A DNA stretch of 64,000 nt from JBAOHV01 sp964450685 (GCA_964450685.1 CAYVDN010000004.1:1-64000); one strand, 5' to 3'. Counted from the first letter of the stretch, positions 53,825 to 61,509 are shown. Made by a program: numbers and translations. The notes: generated by a model not told the origin, from the letters alone.

Positions 53825-55036
53825 TCAGCGCGTGAGGATCACCGAGGAGCCGTGACCGAAGAGACCCTGGTTCGCAGTGATACCGACCATCGGGTTGTCG
53901 GCCTGAACGCCCTGGGCGGTTCCTCGGAGCTGCCAGGTGAGTTCGCAGACCTGGGCGATCGCCTGTGCCGGGACCGCCTCACCGAAGCATGCCAGGCCAC
54001 CGGAGAGGTTCACGGGCAGGCGACCTCCGATCGCGGTCACACCGTCGCGCAGGAGCTTCTCGGCCTCGCCGGTACCGCAGAATCCCAGGTCCTCGTACCA
54101 GTCGAGCTCGAGGGCGGTCGACAGGTCGTAGACCTCGGCGACGTCGACGTCGTCGGGGCCGATGCCCGCCTGGGCGTAGGCCGCATCGCCGATCGCCTGT
54201 TTGAATCCGCGTTCGGGTGCGGGGATCCCAGCCGCTGAGTCGGTCGCGAAGTTCGGCATCTCCAGGATCGTGTTGGGGAACGTGGGGGTCACCGTCGAGA
54301 TGGCCGCAACGCGGACCAGCTTGTCGCCGGACGATGCACCGGCCAGGTGCCTGCGGGCGTACTCCATCGAGGCCAGGACCACCGCGGCGCCGCCGTCGGA
54401 GGTGGCGCAGATGTCGAGCAGCCGAAGAGGGCTGGACACGGTCGGCGACTTGGCGACGTCCTCGGCTGTCACGGCCTTGCGGTAGCGGGCATAGGGGTTG
54501 GCCAGGCCGTGCGCCGCGTTCTTGATCTTCACCTGGGCGAAGTCGTCGGTCGTGGCGCCATACAGGTCGATCCGGCGGCGTGCCCACATGGCGAAGTAGC
54601 TCGGGTTCGTCATGCCCATCAGGCGGAAGCGCAGCCAGTCGGGGTCGTCCCCGCGCTCGCCCGCGTTCGGCTTGAGGAAGCCCTTCGGAGTCGTGTCTGC
54701 ACCCACCACCAACGCCACGTCACACATGCCCGACAGGATGCGCTGGCGGGCGGCATCGAGAGCCATGGCACCGGAGGCGCAGGCGCCGTAGGTGCTAGTC
54801 ACGGGGACGCCGGTCCAGCCGAGCGCCTGGGCGAAGGTCGCACCCGCCACGTAGCCGGGGTAGCCGTTGCGCATCGTGTCGGCACCCGCGACGAACTGCA
54901 CCTCATCCCACTCGATCCCGGCGTCGGCGAGTGCGTTGCGGGCCGCAGCCACGCCGTACTCCACGAAGTTCCGTCCCCACTTGCCCCACGGGTGCATGCC
55001 GACACCCAGCACTGCGACCTGGTCGACTGTCATCAC
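53825..55036 (-). CDS. Thiolase-like protein (SCP-x/lipid-transfer family)
   Basis: 403 residues. STYGACASGAMALDAAR holds the nucleophile Cys (near residue 86); ATSDGGAAVVLAS, the C-terminal NLSGGLACFGEAVPAQAIAQV and GLFGHGSSVIL complete the two thiolase halves. In steroid degraders, thiolase-like Ltp proteins work with DUF35 partners as retro-aldolases or thiolases on steroid CoA esters. The gene overlaps a DUF35 gene by 4 nt, and the operon shares an operator with ipdABC, so a role in steroid (side-chain or ring) breakdown is likely. The exact reaction is not fixed. Confidence 0.82.
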   Translation of the reverse strand: MMTVDQVAVLGVGMHPWGKWGRNFVEYGVAAARNALADAGIEWDEVQFVAGADTMRNGYPGYVAGATFAQALGWTGVPVTSTYGACASGAMALDAARQRILSGMCDVALVVGADTTPKGFLKPNAGERGDDPDWLRFRLMGMTNPSYFAMWARRRIDLYGATTDDFAQVKIKNAAHGLANPYARYRKAVTAEDVAKSPTVSSPLRLLDICATSDGGAAVVLASMEYARRHLAGASSGDKLVRVAAISTVTPTFPNTILEMPNFATDSAAGIPAPERGFKQAIGDAAYAQAGIGPDDVDVAEVYDLSTALELDWYEDLGFCGTGEAEKLLRDGVTAIGGRLPVNLSGGLACFGEAVPAQAIAQVCELTWQLRGTAQGVQADNPMVGITANQGLFGHGSSVILTR

Positions 55037-55536
55037 TCGGCTCCTGACTCGTCAGCGTTGTCGGCCGGGTCGATCGGCCGCCACTTCCAGACGACGTAGC
55101 TGTGCTCATCGTCCTCGTTGAGCACGTCGGCAACGAGCTCCATCGGCATGCCCACACGCAGGTCGTCGACACCGACACCTGCCACCACCTGGCCCAGCAC
55201 GACGAGCTGTTCCTCTGCGAGTTCAACTGCGGCCAGGCAGTAGGGCCGGTACGGGTCGCTCGGTGCTACGAAGGGCTCCGGCGGTTGGTACTGGGCGTCG
55301 GTGTACGACCAGAGCGTGCCGGTCGTGGAGAGCGTCACGTCCTCGAGCGTCGCATCGGCGTGGCCGGGAGCCCGTGACATCGTCCGTTCGGGCGGGAAGA
55401 AGTAGGTCCCGCTGCCGGAGCACCGCGTGCCCAGCAGGTGGATCCCCGTCAGGCCGGAGCCGTCGGCGGGGAAGTCCGCATCTTCGGGGGGCATTGTGAA
55501 CCATCCTTCGATGGCCGGAACCCGCGTCTTTGCCAC
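55033..55536 (-). CDS. DUF35 OB-fold protein, partner of the thiolase; zinc cysteines missing
   Basis: 167 residues. An N-terminal helix, a degenerate rubredoxin-like segment (GTRCSGSGTYFFPPER), then the OB fold (LWSYTDAQYQPPEPF, LAAVELAEEQLVVLGQVV, VGMPMELVADVL). Normal DUF35 proteins have two CxxC pairs here; only one Cys remains, so zinc is probably not bound. It should bind acyl-CoA and hold the thiolase partner. GTG start with GGAGGAAAG (ideal) upstream. First gene of its operon. Confidence 0.82.
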   Translation of the reverse strand: MAKTRVPAIEGWFTMPPEDADFPADGSGLTGIHLLGTRCSGSGTYFFPPERTMSRAPGHADATLEDVTLSTTGTLWSYTDAQYQPPEPFVAPSDPYRPYCLAAVELAEEQLVVLGQVVAGVGVDDLRVGMPMELVADVLNEDDEHSYVVWKWRPIDPADNADESGAE

Positions 55537-55574
55537 GCTTTCCTCCGCATGGTCGGCCCGACCGTTCGGGCAGC

Positions 55575-55594
55575 GATCTGACGGGTCGTCAGGT
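55575..55594 (-). promoter_or_regulatory. Operator shared with ipdABC (copy 1)
   Basis: Reading along the minus strand, 20 bases are identical to 61490-61509. The core is the palindrome CTGACG-ACC-CGTCAG. It lies 38 nt before the DUF35 start, in the same orientation relative to transcription as the ipdA copy, and it begins in the stop codon of the double-TetR gene. TAACCT (55591-55596), overlapping it, may be the -10. Confidence 0.75.
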
Positions 55595-56988
55595 TAGTCC
55601 GCGGTCTCGGGAGAGGCAGAAGGGCGGTCGGCCCGGCCCTTGCGTCCCTTGCTCGGAACCCATGGGTCGACTCCTGTGGCGGTCGGGGGGAGCAAGCGCA
55701 TCGCCAACGCGGCGTGGTCCTCGAGGCGGCAGGCATCGTCGAGGGCGAGCGAGAGCACCGTGTCGGACAGGTTGGCGACCACCTGTAGCGGGTCCGCGTC
55801 GCCCAGGTCCATCATCTCCAGCACCGGAATCAGAACCTGAGCGAGAGGAACCTCCACCCGTACGTCGATCTCGGACAGGCCTCGCCCCCGCTGGTGCTTG
55901 GCGGCTACACGCTCGCCCAGAAGCGCGCGCGCAGGCTCGGGGTCGGCGATCACCTGCTGGGCGAACCTTGTCAGGACCCGGTGAAGCAACAGGAGCGGAT
56001 CGTCGGTGAGGGGTTCCTGTGTGAGTCGGCGCAGCTCGGGCACGTGGTGGGCGAAGGTGCACGCAGCGATCTCGCGAACACTGCTGAACACGTTGAGGAC
56101 GGTCTGGTGCGACACGCCAGCCGCTTCCGCCAGCTCGCTTGCGCTGACCGACTCCCAGCCGTGGTCGAAGCGGCCGATGGCAGCGTTGACGATGGTGTTG
56201 CGGGATTCCCGTCGCCTTCTCGCACCCGAACGGGCCTGTGGTGAGAGGTGGGAGTCGTCGAGCATCGGCGCATCATCGACGAGTGGGCGGTCCTCGAGCG
56301 CTGCCAGGCGGATCCTGGTCGAGCGGGGAGTGGATAGCGTCGCCACCAGGGTCGATGCCACGTCGGCGAACAGCGACTCGTCCACTGCGCCGGGGTCGAA
56401 CTGCTCGCGTGCCAGCAGGCCTTCGAACATTCCGGTCAGGGCGACAGCGATGCGGTCCTCGTTGAAGGGCGGCACGTACGCGCGTCCGGTGCGCTTCAGA
56501 AGGTGATGCCAGCCCTTCACCGCTTGCTCGTGACGTATCCGGTAGTTCTCACGCAGCACGTCTGCGACCGTGTTGTACCTGTCGTACTCGTGTGAGAGCT
56601 CGGCGCCCTGGTGCGCCCACAACAGGTACTGGAACCGGAGGGTCGAGCACAGCTGAGGATCGCTGGTGTAGATCTGCCACGTCTCGACCAAGCTGAGGCG
56701 TATGGCTTCGAACAGTTCGAAGTGCGCCAGCGAGTCGACGAGCTCGTCCACCTGATCGGCAAGGTCCTCGGCTGTGGGGATGGCGGCCAGGACCATGGCG
56801 TCGGCGAATTCGGCCTGGTTCCGGAAGTGGTGGAAGAACGAGCCCGTGGTCACACCAGCAGCCTCGGCCACCTTCGAAGTCGTCACCCCGGCGAACACCT
56901 TGGACAGGGGCAACTCGTCCTGTACGGCCAGGCCCGCTCGCAGGAGTCGTTCCCTGGGGTCGTCCGTCCCGGGCTGCTCGTCACTCAT
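55594..56988 (-). CDS. Double TetR-family regulator (two TetR units in one chain)
   Basis: 464 residues, twice the size of a normal TetR. The first helix-turn-helix is SKVAEAAGVTTGSFFHHFRNQAEFADAM (about 39-66). The second is SASELAEAAGVSHQTVLNVFSSVREIAA (about 287-315), after a basic linker (SGARRRRESR), each followed by a helical ligand domain. One chain could fold like a TetR dimer with two different halves. Two 14-bp palindromes 22 bp apart lie 11-46 bp before the ATG and are probably its own sites. It is placed between steroid genes, so steroid-CoA signalling is a good guess, but the ligand is unknown. Confidence 0.85.
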   Translation of the reverse strand: MSDEQPGTDDPRERLLRAGLAVQDELPLSKVFAGVTTSKVAEAAGVTTGSFFHHFRNQAEFADAMVLAAIPTAEDLADQVDELVDSLAHFELFEAIRLSLVETWQIYTSDPQLCSTLRFQYLLWAHQGAELSHEYDRYNTVADVLRENYRIRHEQAVKGWHHLLKRTGRAYVPPFNEDRIAVALTGMFEGLLAREQFDPGAVDESLFADVASTLVATLSTPRSTRIRLAALEDRPLVDDAPMLDDSHLSPQARSGARRRRESRNTIVNAAIGRFDHGWESVSASELAEAAGVSHQTVLNVFSSVREIAACTFAHHVPELRRLTQEPLTDDPLLLLHRVLTRFAQQVIADPEPARALLGERVAAKHQRGRGLSEIDVRVEVPLAQVLIPVLEMMDLGDADPLQVVANLSDTVLSLALDDACRLEDHAALAMRLLPPTATGVDPWVPSKGRKGRADRPSASPETAD

Positions 56989-56999
56989 GAGCCCGTAGC

Positions 57000-57035
57000 A
57001 TAGTACGCGCTACGGTGTCCCGTAGTGCGGACTAC
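57000..57035 (-). promoter_or_regulatory. Twin palindromic operators of the double-TetR gene
   Basis: ATAGTACGCGCTAC (57000-57013) and GTAGTGCGGACTAC (57022-57035) match at 10 of 14 positions and start 22 bp apart, two helical turns. Together they form 17-bp arms (14 of 17 paired) around a 4-bp centre. TACTAT (57000-57005, minus strand) could be the -10 and lies inside site 1. Autoregulation is inferred. Confidence 0.65.
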
Positions 57036-57188
57036 GTGAATGACCTCGTGGTGACGATGTCGAGTGGTGACGTAAGGGAGCGGGCGGTGGGTACGGCCGC
57101 GCCGTTTTGGTCGGCCAGAACATGGGCAATTTCACCCACGATGCCCGAGGATTGGGGGGGTGCGACGGAGCTTTCGCTGTCCAAGCGG

Positions 57189-57217
57189 TTGCGCGATCGG
57201 TGCTGCTGAGATAGATT
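57189..57217 (+). promoter_or_regulatory. Promoter of candidate small RNA
   Basis: TTGCGC (57189-57194), a 17-bp spacer, and TAGATT (57212-57217). No plus-strand gene starts after it for over 1.7 kb, so it would drive a non-coding RNA starting near 57224. Confidence 0.45.
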
Positions 57218-57223
57218 GTTCCC

Positions 57224-57346
57224 AATCCAGCGACGGTGATTCGCCCCATCGCCGTCGGTGGGGGAGGGCCTCGAACATGTTCGGGGGAAGGGTAAGTGCC
57301 CCATCACAACCGGGGGAGTCCGAAGCGATTCGTGCTCCCCCGGTTG
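57224..57346 (+). ncRNA. Candidate structured small RNA
   Basis: The 57037-57410 stretch has no believable protein gene. On the plus strand it folds well: hairpin 1 CGACGGTGAT/ATCGCCGTCG (57231-57257, one G-U pair); hairpin 2 CCTCGAA-CATG-TTCGGGG (57269-57286, one G-U pair), closed by TGGGG (59-63) with CCCCA (299-303); hairpin 3 (57307-57346), a 12-bp stem CAACCGGGGGAG/CTCCCCCGGTTG, a 2 x 2 loop, an inner CGAA/TTCG stem and a GCGA (GNRA) tetraloop. The G-U pairs and the GNRA loop fit the plus strand only. Hairpin 3 could also be just the terminator of the minus-strand lipoprotein gene. I recognise no known family. Confidence 0.4.
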
Positions 57347-57410
57347 CGCGTCCGGGATCAGGGGAGCCTCGCCGCCTGATCTGGCAGGGCATCGGATCGG
57401 TTCCCCCGGG

Positions 57411-58094
57411 TCAGACCCAGGGGTCGGGTGGGATTGCAGGTGTCTCCTGGGTGGGAGGGCCGTCTCGTAGGTCCACGCGGTCGATCCGCCGGCGTGGTGG
57501 CACAGTGCGTTCCCCTCGACGGCGCCACCAACGCATGACCCATCCCGCGGTGGCGACCATGCCCACGACCGAGAACACCGCCATGACCAGCTGCAGGAAA
57601 GCTCCTGCACCGGCCGGGGTGGCCTCCTTCACCTCGACTCTCAGTCGTACTTGGTGATCGGCGGGGTCGGCGGGATCGCCACCCTCGACAGTGGTGGCGG
57701 GCCCGCGTGTCACCTGCTCCGCCTCGACGTCGATAGATCTGGACACCACCGGTGCGTCCATGTCGGACAACGAGCCCAGTGCCGTCTCCAGGTTCTGCCC
57801 CGGAAGTGCGAACTCGAGCGCGGTCTCGGACGCGTCTGTGGTCTGCTCACCAACCCGTGTGCCTCCCCAGGTCGACGCGCTCGCGAGGATCTCCTGGCGC
57901 GTCAGCAGTACCTGGTCCTGGTCGGCGGCCTCCATCACGACCACGGCGTCGGCCCTGCTCGAGTCCATCAGGTCGGAGCAGCCACCCAGAATCACCAGTC
58001 CCGCGACGACGGCGGCGCAACGCGCCGAGAATGTCGTACGCGTTCGGTGAGTCCCGGGACGGGTGGACGATGGCGACTGAGCGCGCCGGGTCAT
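57411..58094 (-). CDS. Lipoprotein with C-terminal membrane helix (DUF4349-like)
   Basis: 227 residues. Lipobox VILGGC puts the lipidated cysteine at 39. The central part (ALEFALPGQNLETALGSLSDMDAPVVSRSIDVEAEQVT) resembles the core of DUF4349, followed by a proline/acid-rich linker, a C-terminal helix (LQLVMAVFSVVGMVATAGWVM) and an Arg-rich cytoplasmic end. It would be attached to the membrane at both ends. Function unknown. No clear ribosome site before the ATG. Confidence 0.65.
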   Translation of the reverse strand: MTRRAQSPSSTRPGTHRTRTTFSARCAAVVAGLVILGGCSDLMDSSRADAVVVMEAADQDQVLLTRQEILASASTWGGTRVGEQTTDASETALEFALPGQNLETALGSLSDMDAPVVSRSIDVEAEQVTRGPATTVEGGDPADPADHQVRLRVEVKEATPAGAGAFLQLVMAVFSVVGMVATAGWVMRWWRRRGERTVPPRRRIDRVDLRDGPPTQETPAIPPDPWV

Positions 58095-58154
58095 GACAGG
58101 GGTGAGGGTGATGCCCCCAGCGTAGGAAGCGCCCGCACCCCGGAGGGGGACGGT

Positions 58155-58940
58155 TCAGGTCGGGTCTGCCTCATCGAGGAACGCAGGGCGTTCTCCGCCG
58201 CCGTGCAGCCACACCGCGCTTCCGCTCACGTACGAAGCTAAGGGCGAGCCGAGCCACCGGCAGGCCTGCGCCAGGTCCTCGGGCGTGCCGAGGCGGCCCG
58301 CCGGTACTGTCCGTGCAACACGGGCGACCGCTGCTTCGTCGCCGTAATGGAGGTGCGCCTGCTCGGTCTCGATAAGGCCGGCAACGATCGCTACGACGCG
58401 AGTCCGTGGCGCCCACTCGACCGCGAGGGACTGGGTGAGGCTCAGCAGCCCGGCCTTGGCCGCTCCGTAGGCAGCTGTTCCGGGGGACGGGCGCACTGCG
58501 GAGACCGACGCGATGTTCACGATCACCCCGGGGTCGGTGTGGTCGGGTCGCTGCTGGAAGTGGTGGTTGGCTCGCTGGGCGACGTGCAGAGGTGCCAGCA
58601 GGTTGAGCCTCACTATCGATTCGCTGAACCGGGGGGAAGCGGTCGCGGCTTCGGCCGGTGGTGCCCCGCCCGCGTTGTTGATCACCAGGTCGAGCCGGCC
58701 GTAACGGTCGACGGCCGTGTCGACGAGCTGCGCCGCCTGGTCGGGATCGCGGATGTCAGCTGCCAGGAAGCCGGCGCCCCCACCTCTGCCCGACGGGAGC
58801 TCGTCCGGTTCGGTCCGGCCACATGTCATCACTTGGGCGCCCCAGTCGGTGAACCGCTGCACGATCACCCGTCCGATGCCCTTCGTGCCGCCTGTGACCA
58901 GCACGACCTTGCCTTCGTAGCCAAGCTCCTCGGCGTCCAT
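58155..58940 (-). CDS. SDR-family dehydrogenase of the steroid cluster
   Basis: 261 residues from the ATG at 58940. NAD motif VTGGTKGIG, NNAG, catalytic Ser in NIASVSAVRP and YGAAK, and the conserved C-terminal LGSPLASYVSGSAVWLHGG. In mycobacteria the echA20-ipdABC genes are also divergent from SDR genes (Rv3548c/Rv3549c region), and steroid ring breakdown needs hydroxyl oxidations. The exact substrate is open. The open frame runs far upstream, but TATCGT (58949-58954) lies 8 nt before this ATG, suggesting a leaderless start. Confidence 0.85.
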   Translation of the reverse strand: MDAEELGYEGKVVLVTGGTKGIGRVIVQRFTDWGAQVMTCGRTEPDELPSGRGGGAGFLAADIRDPDQAAQLVDTAVDRYGRLDLVINNAGGAPPAEAATASPRFSESIVRLNLLAPLHVAQRANHHFQQRPDHTDPGVIVNIASVSAVRPSPGTAAYGAAKAGLLSLTQSLAVEWAPRTRVVAIVAGLIETEQAHLHYGDEAAVARVARTVPAGRLGTPEDLAQACRWLGSPLASYVSGSAVWLHGGGERPAFLDEADPT

Positions 58941-58948
58941 GGCGGCGG

Positions 58949-59001
58949 ACGATACCGGTGCTCGCTCCCCGCTGACGAGTGGGTGTCGCCGTGGGTACGG
59001 T
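58949..59001. promoter_or_regulatory. Divergent leaderless promoters
   Basis: Minus: TATCGT (58949-58954), 8 nt before the SDR ATG. Plus: -35 CTGACG (58972-58977), 18 bp, -10 TACGGT (58996-59001), 8 nt before the hydrolase GTG. CTGACG also equals one half of the shared steroid operator, but the second half is absent. Confidence 0.5.
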
Positions 59002-59009
59002 CCTCCGTT

Positions 59010-60026
59010 GTGCTCCTGGGCTGCGACCCGAGCGACCTCGAGTCGTTGGCAGAGAGGCTGGCGGTCCTGGCCGATCATCTCACCCGGGTCCGTCTGCGCC
59101 TTGTGAACGCCGACCGCTCGGCTTGGGCCGGTCCGGACGCCCGACGCGGTTGGACGGAGTTGGATCGCATCTGCGCCGAGCTCGCACAGCGATCGATCAG
59201 CGTCGACCTGGTGGCGAGGCAGGTGGAGCGCCAGGCCGCGCAGCAACGCAGCGTCTCCGAGATCGATCACCAAGTCCGTACGCTCGCGTTGTCCCACGTT
59301 GGTGACGGACGCTGGATCGGTTGGGTCGGCCCCGAGGACGCGACGGTCGTGGTCGTGCTGATCCCCGGGGTGGGCACGGACCTGGCCGATCGGGATTCCC
59401 TCGCGGGTGATGCCATTCGCGTGCGCGAACACCTTGCGTTGGTCGGCGCGCGCGAGCAGGACGCAGACACCGTCGCGGTCGTCTCATGGTTCGGCTACGA
59501 CCCGCCGGACAACATCGTGGCAGGGGTAGGTCGCTCACCGGCGGTCGACGGAGCCGAGCGCCTGGCCGCAGACGTGGACCGGTGGCGCCTCCAACCCGGA
59601 CGTCGGGTCGTCGCCGTCGGGCACAGCTACGGCGCTCTCGTGGTGTCTCGGGCGGCAGCGATCGGGATGGCCGCCGACGAGGTGGTGCTGCTCGGCGCCC
59701 CGGGACTCGGCGCGGACGTCGGACGACCCGGATGGCTGGCGGGCCAGGGTCTGTGGAGTGCTGCCGCGGACGGTGACCCTGTCTCTGCGCTCGCCCGGGC
59801 TGGACTCATCCACGGTGAGGACCCGGCCAGCGTCGCGGTGGCCCTACCGACATCGATCGACGGACACGGTTCCTACCTGCGCGACCCGGTGTTGCTCGAT
59901 GCGCTTGCCGAGGTGGCGCTCCGGGGCGGCACTAGCGGTACCGTCGCTGCCGGGAGGTCGACCTCATCGGCGTCTCCAGCACGAACACACACCCTGGGAG
60001 CGACAACGACATGGGCTTCTCCGTGA
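59010..60026 (+). CDS. Alpha/beta hydrolase, DUF1023 type
   Basis: 338 residues from the GTG at 59010. An N-terminal helical part (about 1-105) resembles WXG-like helices. The hydrolase domain has VVVVLIPGVGTDLADRDSLAGDA, SWFGYDPPDNI, the nucleophile Ser in VAVGHSYGALV and GAPGLGAD, the pattern of the actinobacterial DUF1023 (Abhydrolase_8) family. Substrate unknown. Its last 16 bases overlap the start of echA20, so it is in one transcript with a steroid gene, an insertion not present in the mycobacterial order. Confidence 0.75.
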   Translation: MLLGCDPSDLESLAERLAVLADHLTRVRLRLVNADRSAWAGPDARRGWTELDRICAELAQRSISVDLVARQVERQAAQQRSVSEIDHQVRTLALSHVGDGRWIGWVGPEDATVVVVLIPGVGTDLADRDSLAGDAIRVREHLALVGAREQDADTVAVVSWFGYDPPDNIVAGVGRSPAVDGAERLAADVDRWRLQPGRRVVAVGHSYGALVVSRAAAIGMAADEVVLLGAPGLGADVGRPGWLAGQGLWSAAADGDPVSALARAGLIHGEDPASVAVALPTSIDGHGSYLRDPVLLDALAEVALRGGTSGTVAAGRSTSSASPARTHTLGATTTWASP

Positions 60027-60769
60027 ACACCGCCGACGGCATCGCCGAGATCGTGATGGACAATCCACCGGTCAACGCACTCACGGTCGCTGGCTGGTTC
60101 GAGTTGGCCGATCTGGTCACCGTTGCTGGGCGCGATCCGCAGGTCGGTGCGCTGGTGCTGAGAGCCGAGGGCAAGGGTTGGAACGCCGGGGTCGACATCA
60201 AGGAGATGCAGGCCACCGAGGGTTTCGACGCTCTCCTGGGGGCCAACCGTGGCTGCTACGCGGCATTCGCTGCGGTGTACGAGTGTGAGGTGCCTGTCAT
60301 CGCCGCAGTCCACGACTTCTGTCTCGGCGGTGGCATCGGCCTGGTCGGTAACGCGGACGTGATCGTCGCTGCAGAGGGAACCCGCTTCGGGCTGCCCGAG
60401 GTCAACCAGGGTGCGCTCGGAGCGGCGACACATCTCGCTCGACTGGTACCCCAGCACAAGATGAGGGAGATGGTCTACACGGCGGAGCCCGTTGACGCAG
60501 CGCTGCTTGAGGCCTGGGGGTCGGTCAGTCGGGTGGTGCCCCGCGAAGAGCTCCGTGACGCCGCCTTCGAGATCGCTGCGAAGATCTGCACAAAGAGCCG
60601 GTTCGTGATCCGGCGGGCCAAGGAGTGTCTGAACGCCATCGACGTCGTCGATGTGAAGCGCAGTTATCGGTTCGAGCAGGGATTCACCTTCGAGTTGAAC
60701 CTCTCGGGCGTCTCGGACGAGGCACGTGACGCGTTCGTCGAGAAGAAGGACGCGGACTACTCCAGGTGA
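60011..60769 (+). CDS. echA20: EchA20-like crotonase, steroid CD-ring hydrolase
   Basis: 252 residues. The match to mycobacterial EchA20 goes well past the general family: LRAEGKGWNAGVDIKEMQATEGFDALLGANRGC, AAFAAVYECEVPVIAAV, GLPEVNQGALGAATHLARLVPQH and the end YRFEQGFTFELNLSGVSDEARDAFV. EchA20 hydrolyses the ring of the bicyclic CoA ester formed from HIP in cholesterol breakdown, opening the last-but-one ring. IpdA and IpdB, encoded close by, act next. GGGAG (59997-60001) precedes the ATG. Confidence 0.88.
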   Translation: MGFSVNTADGIAEIVMDNPPVNALTVAGWFELADLVTVAGRDPQVGALVLRAEGKGWNAGVDIKEMQATEGFDALLGANRGCYAAFAAVYECEVPVIAAVHDFCLGGGIGLVGNADVIVAAEGTRFGLPEVNQGALGAATHLARLVPQHKMREMVYTAEPVDAALLEAWGSVSRVVPREELRDAAFEIAAKICTKSRFVIRRAKECLNAIDVVDVKRSYRFEQGFTFELNLSGVSDEARDAFVEKKDADYSR

Positions 60770-60830
60770 TCGACCGCTACCTTGGGGCGGTCGTGTCGCA
60801 CGGGCGACCGACCGGAGGTTTGGAGAACAG

Positions 60831-61415
60831 ATGAGGATTCGACGGATCGTCGCTGCCGCACTCGTGGCGACACTGGCTCTCGGTGCAGTCGCATGCAGCG
60901 GTGACGATGAGGCCGAGGAGGACGGAACGACCACCACCGAGGCGGCTGACGAGACCACGACGACGGTCGCTGAGCTAAGCGACGAGGATTACGTGGCGGC
61001 TGTCGAGCCGATCATGACCGCACTCGACGGGGCGGGTACTGATCTCTGCAAGGTTCTGGAGGTTGCGTACGGGTCGGGACCGCAGGCTCCGCCCTCGACG
61101 GTCGAACAGGTGAAGGTGACCGTCGCCGCGCAGGCGAAGATCCTTCGCTCGCTCGCCGCTACTGAGCCGGTCGAAGCAGCCAGCGCCCCAGTTCTCACAG
61201 CCACCGCCGACAAGCTCGAGGCCGACGCCGAGGCCGCGGGCTACAGCCTCGAGTTCTTCGAGACCGGTGTCAACGCGGTGTTCGACACCGATGAGTTCCG
61301 TAACGCGATCACCCCGTATCAGAACCGGCAGGCAGCGGAGTGCGTCCCGGCGGACACGACCACCGACGGTTCGGCCACCGACGGAGCTGACACCTCGACC
61401 ACCATCGGCGGCTGA
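60831..61415 (+). CDS. Small secreted lipoprotein, unknown function
   Basis: 194 residues. Signal peptide RIRRIVAAALVATLALGAVAC with the lipobox Cys at 22, then an acidic Thr/Glu spacer (EEDGTTTTEAADETTTT), an Ala-rich helical domain (about 45-170) and a Thr-rich end. GGAG precedes the ATG. It lies between echA20 and ipdA and ends at a strong hairpin. Whether it has a steroid role (for example substrate binding) is unknown. The open frame upstream of 60831 is not used. Confidence 0.7.
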   Translation: MRIRRIVAAALVATLALGAVACSGDDEAEEDGTTTTEAADETTTTVAELSDEDYVAAVEPIMTALDGAGTDLCKVLEVAYGSGPQAPPSTVEQVKVTVAAQAKILRSLAATEPVEAASAPVLTATADKLEADAEAAGYSLEFFETGVNAVFDTDEFRNAITPYQNRQAAECVPADTTTDGSATDGADTSTTIGG

Positions 61416-61438
61416 GCAGGACGCACCCTGCTCGGTCA

Positions 61439-61471
61439 GAACGCCGCGGGTCGGTTCGACCCGCGGCGTTC
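61439..61471 (+). terminator. Strong hairpin terminator
   Basis: A perfect 15-bp stem (GAACGCCGCGGGTCG / CGACCCGCGGCGTTC) with a GTT loop, 23 nt after the lipoprotein stop. Followed by CCCGCG, no T-run. It separates this unit from ipdABC, which then needs its own promoter. Confidence 0.75.
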
Positions 61472-61478
61472 CCGCGTC

Positions 61479-61509
61479 TACCGTCAACGACCTGACGACC
61501 CGTCAGATC
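61479..61509 (+). promoter_or_regulatory. ipdABC promoter with shared operator (copy 2)
   Basis: TACCGT (61479-61484) is a possible -10. At 61490-61509 lies the 20-base site identical to that before the DUF35 gene (core CTGACG-ACC-CGTCAG), at about the transcription start, where a bound repressor would block the polymerase. A second small palindrome, TCAGA-TCA-TCTGA, follows at 61503-61515. Confidence 0.72.

Noticed and set aside
57270..57283. CGAAC-AT-GTTCG palindrome as a LexA box
   Set aside because: Actinobacterial LexA boxes have four bases between the GAAC/GTTC arms; here there are two. It fits better as hairpin 2 of the candidate RNA.
58972..58986. Third copy of the steroid operator before the DUF1023 hydrolase
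   Set aside because: Only the CTGACG half is present; the CGTCAG half is missing, and the half-site doubles as the -35.
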